The notes below the pieces were generated by a model, which saw nothing but the letters and a program-made list of their open reading frames with translations, searched no databases and was not told the origin of the DNA. From the NCBI RefSeq assembly GCF_001591965.1, contig NZ_BCVX01000009.1:163917-227916 (forward strand): a DNA stretch of 64,000 nt. Direction: 5' to 3'. The position numbers and the translations under genes were made by a program. The number at the start of each line of letters is the position of its first letter. The first letter of the stretch is position 1. Below are positions 59,654-64,000 of the stretch, one piece after another. This stretch comes from Lysinibacillus odysseyi 34hs-1 = NBRC 100172 (lineage in GTDB: Bacteria > Bacillota > Bacilli > Bacillales_A > Planococcaceae).

Positions 59654-60880
59654 TTATTTAGCCTCTTTTGTTGTAAAGTCTAAATCGATTAATTGAGGGT
59701 TTTCAGTTTCTTGCCATGGAAGACCCCATTTATTTAATGCGTCCATAAATGGATCTGGATTAAAGTCTTCTACATTCCATACACCAGGTTTTTGCCATTC
59801 GCCGTTCATAACAAGCATTGCACCAATCATGGCTGGTACACCTGTAGTGTAAGAAATTGCTTGTGAACCTACTTCACGATAGCACTCTTGGTGATCACAT
59901 ACGTTATACACGTAGTACGTTTTTTCTTTGCCATCTTTGATTCCGCGGATTACACAGCCGATGTTAGTTTTACCTTTTGTTAGCGGGCCAAGCGTTGCCG
60001 GATCCGGTAAAACAGCCTTTAAGAACTGGATTGGCTGGATCATCTGCCCTTGGAATTCGATTGGCTCGATCGAAGTCATGCCAACATTTTCTAAAACACG
60101 TAAATGTGTTAAATACTTTTCGCCAAATGTCATCCAGAAACGGATTTGTTTAAGGCCTTTAATGTTTTTTGCTAAAGATTCTAATTCTTCATGGTAAAGA
60201 AGGTAGCAGTCTTTCTCGCCGATTTCCGGTAAGTTATATACCATTTTGTGCTCAAGTGGAGCTGTTTCCACCCATTCGCCTTCTTTCCAGAAACGGCCAT
60301 TTGCTGTAATTTCGCGAATGTTGATTTCCGGGTTGAAGTTTGTTGCGAATGGCAGGCCGTGGTCGCCGCCGTTTGCATCAACGATATCAATGTAATGGAT
60401 TTCGTCAAAGTGGTGTTTTTGTGCATGCGCAGTGAATACGCCTGTTACACCAGGGTCAAAACCAGAGCCTAGAAGGGCAGTAATCCCTGCTTCTTCAAAT
60501 TTCTCTTTGTAGGCCCATTGCCATTTATATTCAAATTTAGCTGTATCAAGAGGCTCGTAGTTTGCTGTATCTACATAATGCGTCTTTGTCGCTAAACATG
60601 CGTCCATAATCGTTAAATCTTGATATGGTAAAGCTACGTTGATTACCACATCTGGTTTAAATCCATTGATTAATTCAATTAGCTCTTCCGTATTGTCTGC
60701 ATCCACCTGTGCTGTATGGATGATCGTTTTACCGCCGTCTAATTTTTCTTTTAAAGCATCACATTTTGATTTTGTCCGACTCGCGATCATAATCTCTTCG
60801 AATACTTCTGAGTTTTGCACACATTTGTGTACGACTACGCTGGCAACACCGCCAGCTCCAATAATCAATGCTTTACCCAA
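59654..60880 (-). CDS. Carboxy(nor)spermidine synthase (saccharopine dehydrogenase family)
   Basis: A 408-residue NADPH-dependent dehydrogenase of the saccharopine dehydrogenase fold. The N-terminal A-L-I-I-G-A-G-G-V-A-S-V nucleotide loop is followed by a large C-terminal catalytic domain with G-S-G-F-D-P-G-V-T-G-V-F and D-A-N-G-G-D-H-G-L. It condenses aspartate semialdehyde with a diamine (putrescine or diaminopropane) and reduces the Schiff base. The TTG start at 60878-60880 has GGGAG twelve bases away. It is coupled to nspC. Whether spermidine or norspermidine is made is not decided by sequence. Confidence 0.85.
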   Translation of the reverse strand: MGKALIIGAGGVASVVVHKCVQNSEVFEEIMIASRTKSKCDALKEKLDGGKTIIHTAQVDADNTEELIELINGFKPDVVINVALPYQDLTIMDACLATKTHYVDTANYEPLDTAKFEYKWQWAYKEKFEEAGITALLGSGFDPGVTGVFTAHAQKHHFDEIHYIDIVDANGGDHGLPFATNFNPEINIREITANGRFWKEGEWVETAPLEHKMVYNLPEIGEKDCYLLYHEELESLAKNIKGLKQIRFWMTFGEKYLTHLRVLENVGMTSIEPIEFQGQMIQPIQFLKAVLPDPATLGPLTKGKTNIGCVIRGIKDGKEKTYYVYNVCDHQECYREVGSQAISYTTGVPAMIGAMLVMNGEWQKPGVWNVEDFNPDPFMDALNKWGLPWQETENPQLIDLDFTTKEAK

Positions 60881-60997
60881 TTTGTTGTCACGCTCCCTAG
60901 TGTATCAGTATTAAAACAAGATTGATTATACAGAATACGGTCCTTGCTATCAATGGTTTTTTTGTGAATAAAACGAATGTATTTTTAAGAGGAGATC

Positions 60998-61138
60998 GTG
61001 AATAATAAAATGAAATATAAAGGCAGGGAATTGGCCGAATGGTGTGTAATTCATCAACAACCGGAACATGATATGTTTTTCCGCCTCTTCCAGCCCAAAC
61101 TCCCGTTGCTACAGGTGGATAGTAAATATGGTAAGTAA
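60998..61138 (+). CDS. Hypothetical small protein, 46 aa
   Basis: A GTG start at 60998 sits about five bases after AGAGGAGA, and a frame of 46 codons ends in TAA. The peptide is polar and basic at first (M-N-N-K-M-K-Y-K-G-R-E-L-A-E-W) and has a central H-Q-Q-P-E-H-D-M-F-F-R-L-F. It has no membrane segment. An ATG twelve bases downstream is a possible alternative start. I do not recognise it. The position, 118 bases upstream of the membrane gene and divergent from the polyamine operon, fits a real gene with a strong ribosome binding site. Confidence 0.5.
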   Translation: MNNKMKYKGRELAEWCVIHQQPEHDMFFRLFQPKLPLLQVDSKYGK

Positions 61139-61255
61139 AATATTTATTTTCCATTAATCGGGTATGTAGATGTATGAGACAATGTAACACGCTGTAACGT
61201 AACACCACAAGTACGCTTCGTATCCAACCTAAAATCCAAAAAGAAGGTGATGGAG

Positions 61256-61783
61256 ATGTCAAGTAGAGTGTTTATGTTAGGATTTATTTTAAGTCGCATG
61301 CTAAATCCCTTAAGCTACACAATTTTTATCGTATTTTTTATTTTAGTCAGCGTAAGCACCGGGGCTATCATTCCGAAGCAATCGCTGCAAGGGTTTGCTG
61401 AATTAGTAAGTCCATTATATTTACCGTTACAGTTGACAAGTTTATTGGCTCATTTTATTGTGATTGGACTAGCCGTTAATTTCCTTTACCGCGTCATTGC
61501 AGAAGGGAAATATATCGTTAAATTGTCCACATTCGGGTTTTTGATTGCTATCTCGACAGTCCAAGTTTTTACTTATTTCTGCATGAATGCATTGCCACAG
61601 ATTGGAACAGCCGGAGAAATGGAAAGGCATCTTGCTGTATTTGCACAGCAAAATGCTCTTGGCTATTTTGAGCTGGGCTCTCTTTTATGTATGGGTATAT
61701 TACTGGCACTTTATGCGGGGATTTTATCGAGGGAAAAATTTAAGAAAAACATTGGTTTTATAGATGATACATTATACGAATAA
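61256..61783 (+). CDS. Membrane protein, paralogue of the protein at 52484
   Basis: A 175-residue protein with four membrane helices and a polar C-terminus (I-G-F-I-D-D-T-L-Y-E). It shares T-Y-F-C-M-N-A-L-P-Q and L-L-A-L-Y-A-G-I-L-S-R-E-K-F with the protein at 52484-53002 and has the same helix layout. ATG 61256 follows AAGGTG by 6 bases. A GTG at 61247 overlaps this site. No name is assigned. A strong terminator overlaps the stop. Confidence 0.7.
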   Translation: MSSRVFMLGFILSRMLNPLSYTIFIVFFILVSVSTGAIIPKQSLQGFAELVSPLYLPLQLTSLLAHFIVIGLAVNFLYRVIAEGKYIVKLSTFGFLIAISTVQVFTYFCMNALPQIGTAGEMERHLAVFAQQNALGYFELGSLLCMGILLALYAGILSREKFKKNIGFIDDTLYE

Positions 61784-61814
61784 ATAAACCGGCCTGGTAC
61801 AGGCCGGTTTATTT
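61782..61814 (+). terminator. Terminator overlapping the stop of the membrane gene
   Basis: A perfect stem AAATAAACCGGCCTG / CAGGCCGGTTTATTT with a 3-4 base loop. The stem includes the stop codon. Confidence 0.85.
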
Positions 61815-61954
61815 ATTAAAATAGGTAGAAACTCCAACCTTTTATCAGAAAATGGTTAAAAAAGATGTTTACATGTTTTGAAAAAGGGGAACGATATATA
61901 AGATTTCTGGATTTGGTACAATCCAAGAGAATATTCCTTCTATCGAAAGAATAT

Positions 61955-61983
61955 ACGGGCGCCGTCCTTATTAGGACAGGCGC
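61955..61983 (-). terminator. Probable terminator of proC
   Basis: Stem GGGCGCC-GTCC / GGAC-GGCGCCC with a TTATTA loop. On the minus strand the tail is GTATATTCTTTC, so termination is plausible but the T-run is weak. Confidence 0.5.
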
Positions 61984-61990
61984 CCTTTCA

Positions 61991-62788
61991 TCATTGAAGG
62001 CTGTGGTCTTTTCTCGTTACAGCCATTACTGCATCATGAATAACACCTTCAAAACGATTCGCCTGCAGTGAAGTGACTCCTTGGATTGTCGTTCCGCCAG
62101 GGGAGCAAACTTGGTCTACTAGTGCCATTGGATGTTCTTTAGATTCCAATATCATTTTGGCACTGCCTAATACAGAACTCGCTGCAATTTCAAGGGCCAT
62201 CTCCTTTGGCATGCCTTCACGTACGGCCGCACGGGCAAGTGAATCGATATAGAGGTATGTGAAGGCCGGAGAAGCACATCCGATTGTGGTGAAAATGGAA
62301 AATAAGTTTTCCGGCAGCTCAACGATTGTACCAATGGTCTCAAACATTTCTTCGATCAGCTGCTTATGAGCGTTTGAAGTGGAGGCGGGCGTCGAATAAC
62401 AGCTTGTGGAAGCGCCGATAATTGCATTGATGTTTGGCATAACACGGAAAATCGAGGGGTGTCCATCCAGCTGTTCTTGTAAATAGGCTAAGCTTTTTCC
62501 TGCTGCTATAGAAATGACAATTTGGTTTTTACGTAAAAATGCTTTTACAGTTGGCAGAATTGATGACAATACCTGGGGTTTTACAGCCAGTACGACTACA
62601 TCTACCTTTTTCATCAATTCCTCAATTGTTGTACAGCCCTGAATACCATATTGCTGCACTAATTCGTCTGTTTTTTCATAAGAACGGTTCATGCCGTATA
62701 AATGATTTGTATCAAATTTTTTACTTGCTGCCATGCCTTTAATGATGGCGGTTGCCATATTTCCAAGGCCGATAAATCCGTAATTCAT
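61991..62788 (-). CDS. proC: Pyrroline-5-carboxylate reductase
   Basis: A 265-residue protein: N-terminal Rossmann G-F-I-G-L-G-N-M-A-T-A-I-I-K-G (residues 4-18), then V-V-V-L-A-V-K-P-Q, R-V-M-P-N-I-N-A and the C-terminal signature A-S-P-A-F-T-Y-L and S-P-G-G-T-T-I-Q-G. It reduces 1-pyrroline-5-carboxylate to proline with NAD(P)H. ATG 62788 lies seven bases after AAGGAG. The ATG at 62794 is one base from the site. Longer in-frame extensions lack a site. It is monocistronic, with other proline genes not nearby. Confidence 0.9.
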   Translation of the reverse strand: MNYGFIGLGNMATAIIKGMAASKKFDTNHLYGMNRSYEKTDELVQQYGIQGCTTIEELMKKVDVVVLAVKPQVLSSILPTVKAFLRKNQIVISIAAGKSLAYLQEQLDGHPSIFRVMPNINAIIGASTSCYSTPASTSNAHKQLIEEMFETIGTIVELPENLFSIFTTIGCASPAFTYLYIDSLARAAVREGMPKEMALEIAASSVLGSAKMILESKEHPMALVDQVCSPGGTTIQGVTSLQANRFEGVIHDAVMAVTRKDHSLQ

Positions 62789-62967
62789 ACTCATGCTCCT
62801 TCTGATTTCGTAGCATATAGTATAGCACAAAAATATCGGTTCGTTAGGTAAGAAGCATTGGTGGATGGGAAACATAACAAAATAAGAAACGTCTATTGTA
62901 ATCGGGATTGTTCACAAAAGCATTCGACTGTAAAATGGAAATGATAGATGGATCGGAGTGAAAGCTT

Positions 62968-63963
62968 TTGAAGAAAAATAAAAAAAAACTGTCCATGTTT
63001 GAAAATGTTGTCGTTTTTCCGGGAACTGTAGAAAAGTTATTGGATCAGGCACATGCTTATGCAGAGAATTATCAATATGATCGGGCAAATGAAAAATTTA
63101 ATGAAGCGTTGCAATATACAGCAGGAGACGAAGTTACACTGAGCGTCTATGCATATTCTCTATATGAAGCACGTGAATTTGAAAAGGCAAAAGAAATTTG
63201 TGAACGACTGCTTGAGATCGGACCCTCTATGTATTTTGAGGCTATGGAGCTCTACTTAACAATCTGTATGCAGCTTCGCCAGTTTACACAAGTGGAAAAA
63301 ATCATTGAATCGTTGATGGAAGAGGAAGTCATTCCTGAGGATCAAATAGAAAAATTTACACGTCTGAAAAACTTAAATGCTGATATTGCAGAAAATAAGC
63401 GGGCGCAAGAGGATGAAGAGATGATACAGGAATCAATCGGAAATGAATTTTCGATTGAAGGATTCCTAGAAAAAAAGGCTGAAGAGCAGCTCATTATTGT
63501 CCATGAACTAATGATGACTAATATACGGCCGATCGCGTTCTCTCTTAAGGAAATCATTGAACATGAACAGACACACCCATTCGTCAAAAGCCTTATACTG
63601 CTTCTATTAGTTGAACAGGAGGTTTCGATGGAAATTGAAATTAAAAAATTTGATCGGGCTCTCTCGGTTAATCCCGCACGGCTCGAACTGCCGACAAAAC
63701 TTCCGCATTTTCAAGCGGTAGCGGGAATGGTAATGAAGGAACTGGAACAGGAGCCATCAACGCTTGAACTTGTCCAGCATTTAATCGCAAAGCATGCCAT
63801 TGCTACTTATCCTTTCGAATGGCTGGATTATAGTGACGAAGATGTGGCCCTAAGTTATATTGAATATGTGGGGGCAATGTTCGGTAAGGCACAGGGGATG
63901 AATGGTGAGGTAATTAACTTTCTCCATCACCTTGAAAAGCTGACAGAATTACAACATATGTGA
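62968..63963 (+). CDS. ysoA: TPR-type protein, YsoA-like
   Basis: A 331-residue helical-repeat protein. The N-terminal part has tetratricopeptide-like helices (residues ~24-110: A-Y-A-E-N-Y-Q-Y-D-R-A-N-E-K-F-N-E-A-L, Y-S-L-Y-E-A-R-E-F-E-K-A-K-E-I-C). The middle is very acidic and the C-terminal half is also helical. Length and style fit YsoA, which precedes the trigger factor gene in B. subtilis. The window ends before that gene can be seen, so the name is tentative. TTG 62968 follows CGGAGTG. Confidence 0.7.
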   Translation: MKKNKKKLSMFENVVVFPGTVEKLLDQAHAYAENYQYDRANEKFNEALQYTAGDEVTLSVYAYSLYEAREFEKAKEICERLLEIGPSMYFEAMELYLTICMQLRQFTQVEKIIESLMEEEVIPEDQIEKFTRLKNLNADIAENKRAQEDEEMIQESIGNEFSIEGFLEKKAEEQLIIVHELMMTNIRPIAFSLKEIIEHEQTHPFVKSLILLLLVEQEVSMEIEIKKFDRALSVNPARLELPTKLPHFQAVAGMVMKELEQEPSTLELVQHLIAKHAIATYPFEWLDYSDEDVALSYIEYVGAMFGKAQGMNGEVINFLHHLEKLTELQHM

Positions 63964-63969
63964 AAAAAG

Positions 63970-63997
63970 TTGAAACTATGCTCATCTATGATATACT
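63970..63997 (+). promoter_or_regulatory. Sigma-A-like promoter reading out of the window
   Basis: TTGAAA (63970-63975), 16 bases, TATACT (63992-63997). It lies immediately after the TPR gene stop and should drive the next gene to the right. Confidence 0.65.
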
Positions 63998-64000
63998 AAA

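Overview
The window reads as chromosome of a low-GC, endospore-forming member of the Bacillales, most likely a Planococcaceae-type organism (Solibacillus/Lysinibacillus-like). That placement is inferred from protein character and gene order, not from a search. The sequence shows strong AGGAGG-type ribosome binding sites, several TTG starts, T-tailed hairpin terminators after most genes, spore genes (cwlJ, a yjcZ-type peptide, a gerB-A-C operon with a sigma-G-like promoter) and B. subtilis-like regulators (BirA operator, TnrA/GlnR-type box). I saw no rRNA, tRNA, CRISPR array, insertion sequence or prophage.

Layout. 1-3.5 kb is a loosely packed accessory stretch: a DUF4279 protein, a YcgL-type nucleotidyltransferase and unknown genes. 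3.7-11 kb holds a DUF3923 protein, a YfnB-like nucleotidase, a ytbE/ytcD/ytbD cluster and two exported proteins, one related to glucuronyl C5-epimerases. 11.3-25.9 kb carries hmp, biotin-repressed bioY with a CHY zinc-finger gene, MFS and LysE transporters, a SWIM-SNF2 helicase, spore genes, and a cupin gene that appears to start at an ATT codon. 26-31.7 kb has an acetoacetate decarboxylase/ketopantoate-reductase-like operon with a divergent LysR gene, a metallo-beta-lactamase-fold hydrolase opposite an Lrp regulator, and a nucleoid-associated protein. 32-41.8 kb has amtB, a DUF294 nucleotidyltransferase coupled to a DEDDh exonuclease, a MurE-like ligase, a LysM-NlpC/P60 hydrolase, a DJ-1/PfpI protein, selO and an iron alcohol dehydrogenase.

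41.9-49.3 kb is the most interesting block: a TetR gene divergent from a seven-gene catabolic operon. It encodes a thiolase-like lyase without the nucleophilic cysteine, a DUF35 zinc-ribbon/OB protein, two complementary acyl-CoA dehydrogenase subunits, an acyl-CoA synthetase and two complementary MaoC-fold hydratase subunits. This parts list matches the actinobacterial igr steroid side-chain module (FadE28/29, ChsH1/ChsH2, Ltp2), but with the DUF35 domain as a separate gene and in a Firmicute. I propose that it activates, desaturates, hydrates and retro-aldol-cleaves a branched or ring-attached acyl side chain. The substrate is unknown.

49.7-64 kb holds a hemolysin III-family protein, an OFA-type MFS transporter, two paralogous four-helix membrane proteins, DUF3231, a GmhB-like phosphatase, the gerB-A-C operon, the carboxy(nor)spermidine pathway (saccharopine-dehydrogenase-like synthase plus nspC), proC and a YsoA-like TPR protein. 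The last bases contain a promoter reading out of the window.
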